Positions 40,740 through 52,755 of a stretch of DNA of 64,000 nt are shown in pieces. The notes under the pieces are model-generated. The model saw only the letters and a list, made by a program, of their open reading frames with translations. It ran no database searches and was not told the DNA's origin. Numbering within the stretch: position 1 is the first letter of the stretch; the number at the start of each line of letters is the position of its first letter. A program made the position numbers and the translations under genes. The stretch lies in NCBI RefSeq assembly GCF_000002235.5, contig NW_022145551.1:725001-789000 (forward strand). Direction: 5' to 3'. Source of the DNA: Strongylocentrotus purpuratus. Lineage: Eukaryota; Echinodermata; Echinoidea; Camarodonta; Strongylocentrotidae.

Positions 40740-41629
40740 ACTACTGTATAAATGCATTTTATTTGTGCTTTAAATAGCTTTTTGCAAAAAAAATAGGAAA
40801 GGTCAATCGATTGTGAGCTTTCAAGTTCATTTCATGTCTGTTTGGAAAAATATCACCAAAGAAATGTCTCCTGAAAATGATTGCTATATATATTCAAATA
40901 AACTTGAATGTAAATATGAGAAAAAAAGCTTAAAAGTTTGGACCAAACTTAGGCCTACACGCCCGTGTGTGCAACAAAGTGTACCTATTTCTTTTAGATG
41001 GACAAAATTTATATTTCCAAAGAGAGATGTGTCGTATTCATGATCGTGTATGAAGCTGAAAATTGTTGAATTGCCTTTTTTAGATATAAAACAAAAATCA
41101 AGAATTTCATTAATTAAATTCATTTATTTAAAATGCAATTTCCAGAAGAGTTCTTCTTTGTTCGTAGTAGGCCTAAAGTGTAGTGATGTCACTGGCTGAT
41201 GATGATGTTGATAAAGATGTGGTAATGATTACATGTATATTGGTGATGATGGCCGTGATGAGGGCGATTATTTAATAATGTTGGAAGTTGTGATACTATT
41301 GGGATGACAAAACGGATGACGATAAGGCCTAAACAAAAAAAGATGTTGTATTGACTATTGCCCTTAATTTGCGACCGATCTCAAAATCTTCAAATCTACG
41401 GTCGCGGCTTTAAAAAAAAAATTAACCAGTTTTTAGAAAAAAATGTTAAATGCATAAAAAACTGATCTGAAAACATCATCCCAAAGAGGGACAGAAAAAA
41501 AAGTCCAAAAAAAAAAAGATCTCCCGACCGACCAACCCAGGTTTTGGCAATACAACTTTTTTGTTTAAGGCCTACTAATGCCATTGCACCTGTAGGTTTG
41601 TGTATGTAGTGCTCATCATGTCTCGTCTA
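39985..41629. other. Intergenic, (TA)n microsatellite
   Basis: No gene was found. There is a (TA)n run of about 35 bp at 40697-40731, AATAAA at 40105-40110, and GATGAT-rich simple sequence at 41195-41275. Confidence 0.5.
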
Positions 41630-41830
41630 TAGAAACCAATTGGCAATTGGTCCCCATTATTAAAACCAATTGCTACTTGGATTCAATGGGCACCAATATT
41701 GCCAATTATTGGTTTCAATAGGTACCCAGCATTGTTTCACTTTCCATGTAGCCTGGACCTTCTACTCCAAATAATTGTCAGTTGATATATGGTATTTCAA
41801 TGGGGATTCAATTGGATTTTCGTCTTGGGT
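41630..41830. repeat. CAATTGG-type relic upstream of gene B
   Basis: 'aaccaattggcaattggtcc', 'caattattggtttcaatagg' and 'ggggattcaattggattttc' match the vocabulary of the nested array at 6440-7210. Confidence 0.5.
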
Positions 41831-41843
41831 CTCGCTCCTCGAT

Positions 41844-41930
41844 CTGACCGCCTCTATTGGGGAATGTCAACAAATGTCAGTTTTATTAAAGAAACGACGC
41901 ATGTATCATATCAGATGGTTATTTCTGTCT
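41844..41930 (+). promoter_or_regulatory. Upstream block of gene B matching 5006-5071
   Basis: Shared words are 'tgaccgcctct', 'ggggaatgtca', 'cagttttattaaagaaa' and 'ggttatttctgtct', with two small insertions. It marks where the gene B upstream region begins before the L1-type insertion. Confidence 0.6.
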
Positions 41931-42677
41931 ATGTTCAATGTTACTACTGCGCTTGAAGGATATGACGTCTTCAATGAGTATTTTGTGCAAAGTTTGCACA
42001 GGAGACCTTGTTGTGCTTGTTGTCGGCTTCTGTAAAGAGAGAGCCGATCCTACCCAAATAATATAACGAACGAAAAAGACAGAAATTTTCGGTCTAGGTC
42101 CACCAAATTAGCTGCATTCATTCCACTTTCACAAAGAAAAGCCTTTCTGCCCGAAATGTCTAGTAGTATTACGTATCCAAAATGTGCTCCTCGGAGGCTC
42201 CAATACACAGCTGTACGTCCGCGCTGATCACGAACTGTGAAAAACTAGACTCTAGTGACTCATTCAAACTCCAGGAGGACCAGGATGGGAATTATGAACA
42301 GAACGCTCTAACAATAATTATGCATCTCATATTGCAAGCCAAAATGTCCGCAAATGAATCAAAGATGACGTACCACTCCAATACGTGTTAAACGTTTTGC
42401 CGTCGGCACTATGTTGTTGATAAATATTATAAATAGGTCTACACAATAAAAAATATAATAGGAAAGGCGAACAGAGCTGGGAACGGACAGTCGAGTCGTT
42501 AGGACTAATTAGGATCCATATTTGTTTTCTTCAGTAGTATCGCTCCAGTATCGATAATTGACATATCGTATAACAGGTCATTTATAGACCAATGATAGCA
42601 CCAATGACCATCGTCGAGTAAGCACGCTCTTTTCACCGCCTCTCCCCCTTCCGTATCTTCCGCGTATCTTCCGCGTT

Positions 42678-43640
42678 ATGTCGAAAGTAACCAAAGCAGC
42701 CAAGAGGCCACGCGGTGAGACTCCGCCCAGCCCAACCGATACAAGCGCTCTAATACCAGTGATACGAAGACTTTTAGATGCCCAAATGGAAAAATTCGAG
42801 AGTCGATTCAAGAACTTTGAAAGCTCGTTATTTACTAAAATTAAAGAGTTGGACAATGACCTTAATGACATTAGAGCTATGCTGGAGTTTCAAAGCCACG
42901 AAACAGACCAGCTAAAAGTAAAAATGGCTGACATGGAAACAAACTTTAAACGAAAAGAAGAGGAACTTCGAGAGGAAGTCGACAGATTAGCTACGTATGT
43001 TGCTAGAGAGAATTTAGTCATCTTGGGATTGAAAGAAGTGAAGGACGAAAATCTCTCCAGCGAGCTGAGTAAATTGTACAAAGAAAAACTAAAAATGGAG
43101 GACGATGTTATACAACGAATTGAGTACCAGAGAGTACACAGGGTGGCTGCAGCGGGTGGAGGACCCCGCCCTATTAAAGCGCGATTTACTCGATATGCGG
43201 ACAAACTCTTGGTGCAGAAAAACGCCAAACTTCTCAAAGGCTCCAACATTTATTTGACGGATGACCTACCTAAGCATGTGAGGGAGCTAAGGAGGGTGCA
43301 GGTACCTACCCTAAGAGCAGCCCGGAGCGCAGGGAAACTAGCGTTTTTTGGTCGTGCGGAGCCAACGAAGCTTTTCGTAGACCATGTCCTAGTTCCAATC
43401 GGGGAACAGAAGAGCCTTATAAACAAATTGGAGAAGAGCGCTATGGGAGTTCAAGTCAAGGTGGGGCATACGGCAGCGATCAATGTCCGGGACAACAAGG
43501 AAAACGAGGAAACGAAACTGACCGAGCAGGCTGAAGGAAATGTTCTACGAAACCGAGAGGAACAGAGGGAAACGAATGAGACGGGAAATCCTATCAGAGG
43601 AGCGGAGGCGCCAATAGAGGTGATGGACACAAGGGTGTAA
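42678..43640 (+). CDS. LINE ORF1 protein (L1 ORF1p-like)
   Basis: 320 residues from ATG 42678. The N-terminus is short and basic (AAKRPRGETPP). A coiled coil spans about residues 35-110 with heptad-like ELDNDLNDIRAMLEFQS and LKVKMADME. An RRM-like core starts at ARENLVILGLKEVK, followed by RIEYQRVHRVA and RPIKARFTRYADK, then a C-terminal domain with KLLKGSNIYLTDDLPKHV. This is the trimeric RNA-chaperone architecture of L1/Tx1 ORF1. The tail is Glu/Arg/Asn-rich. GC content is visibly higher than in ORF2 and the spacer. No frame damage. Confidence 0.85.
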   Translation: MSKVTKAAKRPRGETPPSPTDTSALIPVIRRLLDAQMEKFESRFKNFESSLFTKIKELDNDLNDIRAMLEFQSHETDQLKVKMADMETNFKRKEEELREEVDRLATYVARENLVILGLKEVKDENLSSELSKLYKEKLKMEDDVIQRIEYQRVHRVAAAGGGPRPIKARFTRYADKLLVQKNAKLLKGSNIYLTDDLPKHVRELRRVQVPTLRAARSAGKLAFFGRAEPTKLFVDHVLVPIGEQKSLINKLEKSAMGVQVKVGHTAAINVRDNKENEETKLTEQAEGNVLRNREEQRETNETGNPIRGAEAPIEVMDTRV

Positions 43641-46600
43641 CGACCAAGGGAAACATCATTGCAGCGACCAACGTCAGTGGTGACAGGAAGGAGCATGGAG
43701 ACAAGAAACAGAGGGAGAATAACCGTTTAAGATAAGTAAAAATTCCATATTGATTATTTCAAAAACCAATGTGAGCTGAAATGAGGATGGAGAAGGAAAC
43801 AGAAGGAAAACAGCCATCAAGATGAATGAAATATATTATTAAATATTTGAGCAGCCAATATGATCTGAAACGGAAACGAAAAAGAGAAGAAGAAGAAGCA
43901 AGCAGCTGAACTTAACAATGCGTTTGAAGAAAAAAAAAAGAACAACAATAATATCAAAATATCTCATTCGGTATTTATGAAGAAGAAAACTTTTAAGAAA
44001 AAGAAAGACTTTAATGAGATGTTCGAAAATAATTATATTTTGGCTATAGTATGTAGAGCAGAAATGGTTTATTGATAAATGCAAGAGATGCGTTAATGTT
44101 ATGCTTTGTAATGGATAAGTAAGAAAAGACCAAAAATCTTTTCGATGGTATCCGACTCATTTGAAACATTGAGTAATTTGAAGATAATATTGCCAAGGGC
44201 TAATTCATTCTGATGAAAAGAAAAGAAAGAAAGAAAAGGTGAGGTTCGAATACAAGGATGAACTTTGGTTTTTATTATTTTGCAAAAAAAAAAAAAAGGT
44301 TATGCCATACAAGATTTCTAATGGATGTTTGGAAGGAAAGACTTTAATGAGATGTTCAAAAAAATAATCATATTTAGGCTAACTAGTATGTCGAGCAGAT
44401 TAGTTAGGAAACATAAAAAGAAAGACTTCAATGAGATGTTTCAAATATAATTTAATTTTGGATACCTAGGTTCGAACACAAGCATGAACTTTGATATTCA
44501 TTATTTTGCAGAAAAGGTTAGGAAGAAGAGAACTGTTAAGAAAAGGAAAGACTTTAATGAGATGTTCAAAATAATTATATTTTGGTTAACTAGTATAAAG
44601 CAGAAATGGTTCATTGATGAATGCAAGAGATGCGTTAATGTTATGCTTTGTAATGGATAAGTAAGAAAAGACCAAAATTCTTTTCGATGGTATCCGACTC
44701 ATTTGAAACATTGAGTAATTTGAAGATAATATTGCCAAGGGCTAATTCATTCTGATGAAAAGAAAAGAAAAAAAAAAAAAGTGAGGTTCGAATAAAAGTA
44801 TGAACCTTGGTCTTTATTATTTTGCAGAAAAGGTCATGCCATACAAGTTTTCTAATAGATATTTGGTAGTTAGGAAACATAAAAAGAAAGACTTCAATGA
44901 GATGTTTCAAATATAATTACATTTTTGGATACCTAGGTTCGAATACAAGCATGAAATTTGATATTCATTATTTTGCAGAAAAGGTAGTGAAGAAGAGAAC
45001 TTTTAAGAAAAGGAAAGATTTTAATGAGATGTTCAAAATAATTATATTTGGGCTAACTAGTATGTAGAGCAGAAATGGTTCATTGATGAATGCAAGAGAT
45101 GCGTTAATGTTATGCTTTGTAATGGTTAAGTAAGAAAAGACCAATGTTCTTTTCGGTGGTATCCGACTCATTTGAAACATTGAGTAAATTGAAGATAATA
45201 TTGCCAAGGGCTAATTCATTCTGTTGAAAAGAAAAGAAGACAAAAAAAAAAAAAAAAAAAATGAGGTTCGAATAAAAGTTTGAACCTTGGTCTTTATTAT
45301 TTTGCAGAAAAGGTCATGCCATACAAGTTTTCTAACGGATATTTGGTAGTTAGGAAACATAAAAAGAAAGACTTCAATGAGATGTTTCAAATATAATTAT
45401 ATTTTTGGATACCTAGGTTCGAATACAAGCATGAAATTTGATATTCATTATTTTGCAGAAAAGGTTGTGAAGAAGAGAACTTTTAAGAAAAGGAAAGATT
45501 TTAATAAGATGTTTAAAATAATTATATTTGGGCTAACTAGTATGTAGAGCAGAAATGGTTCATTGATGAATGCAAGAGATGCGTTAATGTTATGCTTTGT
45601 AATGGTTAAGTAAGAAAAGACCAAAGTTCTTTTCGGTGGTATCCGACTCATTTGAAACATTGAGTAATTTGAAGATAATATTGCCAAGGGCTAATTCATT
45701 CTGATGAAAAGAAAAGACAAAAAAATGAGGTTCGAAAAAAAAGTATGAACCTTGGTTTTTATTATTTTGCAGAAAAGGTCATGCCATACAAGTTTTCTAA
45801 CGGATATTTGGTAGTTAGGAAACATAAAAAGAAAGGCTTCAATGAGATGTTTCAAATATAATTATATTCTTGGATACCTAGAATATAGAGGGGAAAAAGC
45901 GGTTTATTAATGAATGCAAGAGATGTGTCAATGTTATGCTTTGTTTAGGATAAGCAAGAAGTAAACCACAGTTCATTTCGATGGTATCTGACTTATTTGA
46001 AACATTGGGTAATATGACAAAAATATTGCCAAGGGCTATTTTACTCTGATGGAGGGGGGGGGGGGGGGCGAGAATAGGAGGTTCGAATACAAGCATGATC
46101 TTTTATATTTATCATTTTGCTGAAAAGGTTAAGCCATACAAGGTTTCTAATGGATGTTTTGGTTAATACCATTATGCACACTGTCATCCATTTATAGAAT
46201 TGGTTACGTCATCCAAGATGTCTAATGATTTTTTTTGTTTAAGGAAGGTCTTCTGTATTAAGAGAGAGTTGTATGTTTATACGATTAAAGAATGCCTGGG
46301 ATTGATTAGTATTGGTTGGTATTTTGACCCACAGGAATCTTGAGATCTTTTATATTAAGAGCATGTATAGACAATTAAAGAATGCCCGGGAATCTTGAGT
46401 AGTCAGGTTTGAAGATTTATTGCCAAGGGTTTTTCCATTTAAATGAAGGAAAATAATAGAAAGAAAAGAAAGGTTTTATTGTGATGGTCGAAGTACTAGC
46501 ATAAATAGTGACATACATGTAAATTCATAGATTTGGTTACTTCATACAAAGGCCTAATGATTGTTTTGGTCTGTAAAGATCTTTTATATTAAGGGTGTGT

Positions 46601-48888
46601 CTTAGATGATGAAAGAATACCCGGGATTCAATAGAATAGTTAGGTCTCTTGACCCATAGAAATCTTGATGTCTTTTATATTAAGAGCATGTATTATGTTT
46701 AGACAATTAAAGAATGCCCGGGATTGAATTGAATAGTAAAGTTTTGGTATTTTAACTCTAGGAATCTTGTGTAGTTTGAAGAAATATGCCAGGGGTTCCT
46801 CCATTTAAGTGGGGGAAAAAGAAAAAAAAAAAGAGAGAAAAAAAAAGAGTTCATTGTAATAATTGAATACTATAGCATGCCTAGTGATATTCAGTATTTT
46901 TGGTTACTTCATTCAAGGTGTCTAATGATTGTTTCGGTTGAATAAAGGTCTTTTATACTAAGGGCGTGTCTTAGGGTTAGACGATTAAAGAATGCCCGGG
47001 ATTGATTAGTATTGGTTGGTATTTTGACCCATAGAAATCTTGAGTTCTTTTATATTAAGAGCATGTCTTATGTTTAAACGAAAGAAAAAAAAGAATGCCC
47101 TGGATTGAATAGTACAGTTTGGTCTTTTGATTCATAGGAATCTTGAGTAGTTTGAAGAAATATTTCCATTTAAATATATTCATTTAAAAGAAAAAAATAC
47201 CATTATGCACACTGTCATCCATTTGTAGAATTGGTTACGTCATCCAAGATGTCTAATGATGGTTTTGGTTTAAGGAAGGTATTCTGTATTAAGAGAGAGT
47301 TTTATGTTTATACGATTAAAGAATGCCTGGGATTGATTAGTATTGGTTGGTATTTTGACCCACAGGAATCTTGAGATCTTTTATATTAAGAGCATGTAAG
47401 AATGCCCGGGAATCTTGAGTAGTCAGGTTTGAAGATTTATTGCAAGGGTTTTTCCATTTAAATGAAGGAAAATAAAAGAAAGAAAAGAAAGGTTTCATTG
47501 TGATGGTCGAAGTACTAGCATAAATAGTGACATACATGTAAATTCATAGATTTGTTTACTTCATAGAAAGGCCTAATGATTGTTTTGGTCTGTAAAGATC
47601 TTTTATATTAAGGGTGTGTCTTAGACGATGAAAGAATACCCGGGATTCAATAGAATAGTTAGGTCTCTTGACCCATAGAAATCTTGATGTCTTTTATATT
47701 AAGAGCATGTATTATGTTTAGACAATTAAAGAATGCCCGGGATTGAATTGAATAGTAAAGTTTTGGTATTTTAACTCTAGGAATCTTGTGTAGTTTGAAG
47801 AAATATGCCAGGGGTTCCTCCATTTAAGTGGGAAAAAAAAAAGAAAGAAAAAAAGAGTTGATTGTAATAATTGAATACTATAGCATGCCTAGTGATATTC
47901 AGTATTTTTGGTTACTTCATTCAAGGTGTCTAATGATTGTTTTGGTTGAATAAAGGTCTTTTATACTAAGGGCGTGTCTTAGGGTTAGACGATTAAAGAA
48001 TGCCCGGGATTGATTAGTATTGGTTGGTATTTTGACCCATAGACATCTGAGCATGTCTTATGTTTAAACGAAAAAAAAAAAAGAATGCCCTGGATTGAAT
48101 AGTACAGTTTGGTCTTTTGATTCATAGGAATCTTGAGTAGTTTGAAGAAATATTGCCATTTAAATATATTCATTTAAAAGAAGAAGAAAAAAGAGTTCAT
48201 TGTGATGGTCGAAGTACTAGTAGGCATAGTGACATACATTCATAGGTGTGGTTACTTCATACCAAGGTCTAATGATTCTTTAGACGATTAAAGAATGCCA
48301 AGGTCTAATGATTCTTTAGACGATTAAAGAATGCCCGGGATGGAATAGGATAGTTTAGTCTAAGATGTTTAGATTTAATGAAGTGCACGCATGCATTGAC
48401 ATTCATTTATAAAATTGGTTACTCCATACTAGATGTTTTAATGATTGTTTTGGTTTCTTCATATAGAGAAAAAGGAAAGAGTTCATTGTGCTGGTCAAAC
48501 ACATAGATGCTCATTGACATTCATTTACAGAAGTGGTTTCTGCATACAAAGATGTTTAGGTTTAATGAAGCGCATGCATGTAGCCGGTATTGGAATGATT
48601 GTATAAAGAAGGTAGTAGAAAGGATAGAAGCTGGGGGGGGGGGGGGGGGGGGGGAGGCGGTGGTTGTAAGCGGAGGAGAAATAGGTGCAACTTTATTTGT
48701 AGACATGTCTTTTCTACATAGGTTTTATTGTGTGTGTTATATGTTACGTAAATGTTTAATGTATTCTTCTTTTTTTTTCAATGGGGACAGTTTGTGGCAG
48801 CCTTTGATCTGGTTAGTTTTATATGGCTTGAATGTGGGCAACAACCTTTCCATCTCTCATCCACCTATATTATATACTCAACACGCAC
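43641..48888 (+). repeat. Inter-ORF spacer made of diverged tandem repeats
   Basis: 44090-46110 holds about five units of ~470-540 bp, edged by 'gcaagagatgcgttaatgtt' at 44082, 44624, 45093, 45573 and a diverged one near 45917. 46200-48200 contains a ~1.02-kb block repeated twice ('ttacgtcatccaagatgtct' at 46204 and 47229), itself built from more than ten 'attaaagaatgcccgggatt' words. 'ttgccaagggct' and 'cattattttgcagaaaaggt' occur across both parts, so they share an ancestor. G runs occur at 46056 and 48632. The + strand is A/G-rich. There are no credible genes. Confidence 0.85.
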
Positions 48889-51800
48889 ATGATGAGTAAC
48901 ACTAAAATTTCCGTCTGCAATTTGATATCCTTAAATGTAAAAGGTATTCGGGAGAAAAATAAAAGAAGAAGCATTTTCAAATGGTGCAAAGAAAAAGGTG
49001 GGAATATTATTTTTTTACAGGAAACCTTTAGCACACAAGATATAGTTAATACTTGGAATTCGATGTGGGAAGGCGAATGTATATACAGCCACGGTACTAA
49101 TCATGGTAAAGGGGTTATGATACTATTTGATAGTGGAGTAAATATTAAGATACGACACACAGTTATCGATGAAAATGGCAGATACATTTTTGCAGTTGGT
49201 TTTCTGCAGAATAAGGAGGTAATATTCGGAAATGTTTACTTCCCTGTTGGGAGCAAAGAGTTGGAACAATTGGAGTTTCTGGGCAAAGTTAGAAATATTT
49301 TGGAAAAAGATGAATTCAAAAATAAACCTCTCATTATTGGAGGGGATTTTAATATGGTTAGAGATGTACATTTAGATTACAGTGGACATAATGTTAATAA
49401 AAAACAGTCTAAGCTTAGCTATGAATTTGAAAAGTTTTTAATTGACTATAATGCCACAGACATATGGCGTGTCAAAAATAATTTAAAGAAACAATTTACA
49501 TATCACCAACAGAATCCTAAAATGCATAGTAGATTGGACTACTGGGTTATTTCGGAGAGCATAGAAGATATGGTATTTAGCTGCAAAATATTAACTTCAA
49601 TTTCACCGGACCACTCAGCAGTAGAACTGATTATTAAACTACATTCTTCTACTAATCCTGTAATAAAAGCAGGATATTGGAAATTTAATAACAGTTTATG
49701 TAACGATGCAGATTATGTGAAAAGTATGAAAGAAGAAATAACACGGTTGAAACTCAATCTATCCAAAGAGATAATAGATAATAGAATATTATGGGATTAT
49801 GTTAAAATGGAGATACGAAGTTTTACAAGAAAATACTGTAAGAAAAAAGCCAAAGAAAGAAAGGATAAGATTGTTGGTTTGGAAAAAGAAATTTCAAAGT
49901 TAGAGGAAGAATTACAAATACCAGCGAAGGTGAATGACAATTCTTTGATTAACGATTTGGAAAAGAAAAGAAGGGAATTGAAAAATCTTTACGGTTATAT
50001 AAGTGAAGGGGTAAAAATCAGATCTCGAGCCCAATGGTTTGAAAGTGGAGAAAGAGAAACGGCATATTTTAAGCAACTAATAGATTTCAAAGAGAAAAAA
50101 AGTGCTATTAAAGAATTACAAGTAGATGGAAATATAACTGATGATGAAAAAGATATCATACAAGAAATTAGAAGATTTTATTCTAAACTGTATGCTAAAT
50201 CAGAAGAAGGATTATGCGAAAATATTAATTTTTTCCCCAAAACCTTACCCAAATTAACAGAAAATCAGAGGAAGCTATGTGAAGGAAAAATTAACCAGGG
50301 AGAGTGTATTGAAATCTTAAAAGAAATGCAGTTAAATAAATCCCCAGGAAATGACGGATTAAATGTAGAATTTTATATTACATTCTGGCATGTAGTTGGT
50401 GACTTAGTTCTTAAGGCATTTAACGATACCATGAAATTCAAGGAATTGTCGCCTTCTCAAAAACAAGCAATCATAACGCTTATACATAAGGATGGTAAAG
50501 ACCCCAATTTCATTAGTAATTATAGACCTATCTCCTTACTCAACGTAGACTATAAGATTATTACCAAAATACTTTCTAAAAGAATAAAAAAAGTTTTGAA
50601 TGAAATTGTGTCGGTCGATCAAGTAGGTTATTTAAAAGATAGAAACATCGGTGATGCAATCAGATTAATCAATGATATGATTTTTCATACTTCTTGTTTT
50701 AACAAACCAGGGTACCTATTGGCAATAGATTATGAAAAAGCTTTCGACTCGATTTCACATAGTTTTCTTCAGAAAGTGCTCATTTCTTTCGGGTTTGGGC
50801 CAATGTTTTGTGAATGGGTTACAATTTTACTTACCAATGCTCAAAGTTGTGTTTTTAATGGGGGTAAATCAACCGGATATTTTAAAGTTCAAAGGGGTGT
50901 AAGACAAGGAGATCCGTTATCTCCATATTTATTTATTTTATGCATAGAATGCTTAACTCACTGCATTAGAAATGATAAGTTGGTAAAAGGTATTTGTTTT
51001 GGAGAAACAGAAATAAAGATGATCTTATATGCAGATGACATGTCAATTTTTGTACGAGACATAAACTCGATTAATAGAATAGAGGTAATCATGGAAAATT
51101 TTAGGAAAATATCAGGACTAAAGATTAATGGAAATAAAACATTCATTTTACCCTTAGGATCTTCTGTTGGCTCTGCGACTGTGTATCCTTTTGGAAAGGA
51201 GGCACACATTTTAAAAATACTCGGTATATATTTTACATTAGATCCCAATGTGGCGGAAGAGATGAATTACAAAGAAATATTAAGCAAAATAAAGAAATTG
51301 TTAAATTGGTGGAAACAAAGAGATCTTACTTTGATAGGAAAAATTCATTTACTGAAAACATACGCATATTCAAAACTAATCTATGTAAGCTCTTTGACTC
51401 CAGTGCCTGAATGGGTTATAAAAGAAATTGATGAGATCTGTTTTAATTTTCTATGGCGAGGTAAAGACAAAATTAAAAAAAGTACGATGTATTTTGATTA
51501 CAAGCAAGGAGGATTAAAAATGCTCAACTTTCAACTTTTTGTGAAAGTACAAAAAGTGATGTGGATTAAAAGACTTGTAACAGGAAACCAGAGAGTTAAA
51601 TGGAAAAAGTATTTCAAATTTTTAATGAGACCTTTCGGAGGAAATCTTATTTTTTACTGTAACTATTTACCTAACAAGATCGATATACAATTACCAAAAT
51701 ACTATCGGGATTTAATAAACATTTGGTTAGATATGAATGATTTTATTAAAAAAGATACAACTCACAAAGGGAATGAAATTTTTTTAAATAATAGGTATAT

Positions 51801-52755
51801 ACACAATAGTGGAAAAACATACTTCAATGAAAATCTTTTCTTAAAAAATACTTATAGATTGTACCATATTATAGATGGAAAAGGAACATTAAAGTCGGAA
51901 ACTTATTTCAGATGTATGGGACTAGAGGAAGAGGAAATATCAATGCTTAAAGAAATCTATGGTAATATACCAAAGGAATGGAAAATCGAATTAACAAAGA
52001 GGCAAATTTCATTTCATGATCTAAAAATAGAATTTATGTTTACAAAAAAAACATTCCAATTTGAATCGGTTTGTTCGAAAAATCTGTACAGGGCATGCAT
52101 ACAAAAAACGCAAGACGTCCCTGTCAGTTTTCAGAATTTACATTCATCATACAATCTGTCGGTTAAAGAAATTGAAAAGGTTTTTGTCCGACCAAGAATT
52201 AGTACTTTAGATAATAAACTAAGAGAATTTCAATTCAAATTGCTTTATAAAATTGTTTATGTCAATCGTTATTTATACAGGTTTCAATTCATATTAAGTG
52301 ATAAATGCTCATTTTGTGGAAAAGAAGAGGAAACATATAGGCACATATTTTTTGAATGCGAAATGGTGAGAAAATTATGGGATCAATGTAGTGATAGTTT
52401 GGATATTCCAATCCTTAAAGATATGAGCTGGAAGGAAGTTCACATTGGATTAGACGAAATAACCGAAGATAGGCAAATGATTAATCACGTGGTTTTATTA
52501 ATTAAATATTTGATATTTATTAGTAGGGAAAAAAAGAAGCCTCCAAGTATTGAAGAAATAAGAGAGAAAATATTCAAAAGTAAACGGGAAGAAAGAAAGA
52601 GTGCTACTGAACGAAATACGTTGACGCTCCACTATAAAAAATGGGAACATCTCAAGGTAAACATGGATAATATGCAAGAAAATGCAAGGGATGAGGAAAG
52701 GGGGGGCCTGCCCGGTTCACAGCTGTGTGTGATTGACCGGTCTCGACTGCCATAG
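48889..52755 (+). CDS. LINE ORF2: APE endonuclease, reverse transcriptase, zinc knuckle
   Basis: 1288 residues from ATG 48889 (ATGATG; the second is at 48892). The endonuclease has SLNVKGIREKN, FLQETF with the catalytic Glu, GGDFNMV around residue 151 and SPDHSAVEL. The RT has LNKSPGNDGLNVEFY, SNYRPISLLNVDYKI, AIDYEKAFDSISH, RGVRQGDPLSPYLFILCIE and catalytic Y-A-D-D at 714-717. The C-terminus has a CCHC-type zf-RVT, CSFCGKEEETYRHIFFEC, at about 1140-1158. Order and motifs fit the L1/Tx1 clade, which nicks DNA and primes cDNA at the target. No stop or frameshift, so the copy could be recent. The frame is AT-rich. Confidence 0.93.
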   Translation: MMSNTKISVCNLISLNVKGIREKNKRRSIFKWCKEKGGNIIFLQETFSTQDIVNTWNSMWEGECIYSHGTNHGKGVMILFDSGVNIKIRHTVIDENGRYIFAVGFLQNKEVIFGNVYFPVGSKELEQLEFLGKVRNILEKDEFKNKPLIIGGDFNMVRDVHLDYSGHNVNKKQSKLSYEFEKFLIDYNATDIWRVKNNLKKQFTYHQQNPKMHSRLDYWVISESIEDMVFSCKILTSISPDHSAVELIIKLHSSTNPVIKAGYWKFNNSLCNDADYVKSMKEEITRLKLNLSKEIIDNRILWDYVKMEIRSFTRKYCKKKAKERKDKIVGLEKEISKLEEELQIPAKVNDNSLINDLEKKRRELKNLYGYISEGVKIRSRAQWFESGERETAYFKQLIDFKEKKSAIKELQVDGNITDDEKDIIQEIRRFYSKLYAKSEEGLCENINFFPKTLPKLTENQRKLCEGKINQGECIEILKEMQLNKSPGNDGLNVEFYITFWHVVGDLVLKAFNDTMKFKELSPSQKQAIITLIHKDGKDPNFISNYRPISLLNVDYKIITKILSKRIKKVLNEIVSVDQVGYLKDRNIGDAIRLINDMIFHTSCFNKPGYLLAIDYEKAFDSISHSFLQKVLISFGFGPMFCEWVTILLTNAQSCVFNGGKSTGYFKVQRGVRQGDPLSPYLFILCIECLTHCIRNDKLVKGICFGETEIKMILYADDMSIFVRDINSINRIEVIMENFRKISGLKINGNKTFILPLGSSVGSATVYPFGKEAHILKILGIYFTLDPNVAEEMNYKEILSKIKKLLNWWKQRDLTLIGKIHLLKTYAYSKLIYVSSLTPVPEWVIKEIDEICFNFLWRGKDKIKKSTMYFDYKQGGLKMLNFQLFVKVQKVMWIKRLVTGNQRVKWKKYFKFLMRPFGGNLIFYCNYLPNKIDIQLPKYYRDLINIWLDMNDFIKKDTTHKGNEIFLNNRYIHNSGKTYFNENLFLKNTYRLYHIIDGKGTLKSETYFRCMGLEEEEISMLKEIYGNIPKEWKIELTKRQISFHDLKIEFMFTKKTFQFESVCSKNLYRACIQKTQDVPVSFQNLHSSYNLSVKEIEKVFVRPRISTLDNKLREFQFKLLYKIVYVNRYLYRFQFILSDKCSFCGKEEETYRHIFFECEMVRKLWDQCSDSLDIPILKDMSWKEVHIGLDEITEDRQMINHVVLLIKYLIFISREKKKPPSIEEIREKIFKSKREERKSATERNTLTLHYKKWEHLKVNMDNMQENARDEERGGLPGSQLCVIDRSRLP

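Noticed and set aside
42182..42391. Short frame before LINE ORF1 as an additional ORF0
   Set aside because: There are 69 codons without recognisable features, and the boundaries of the element's 5' end are unknown.
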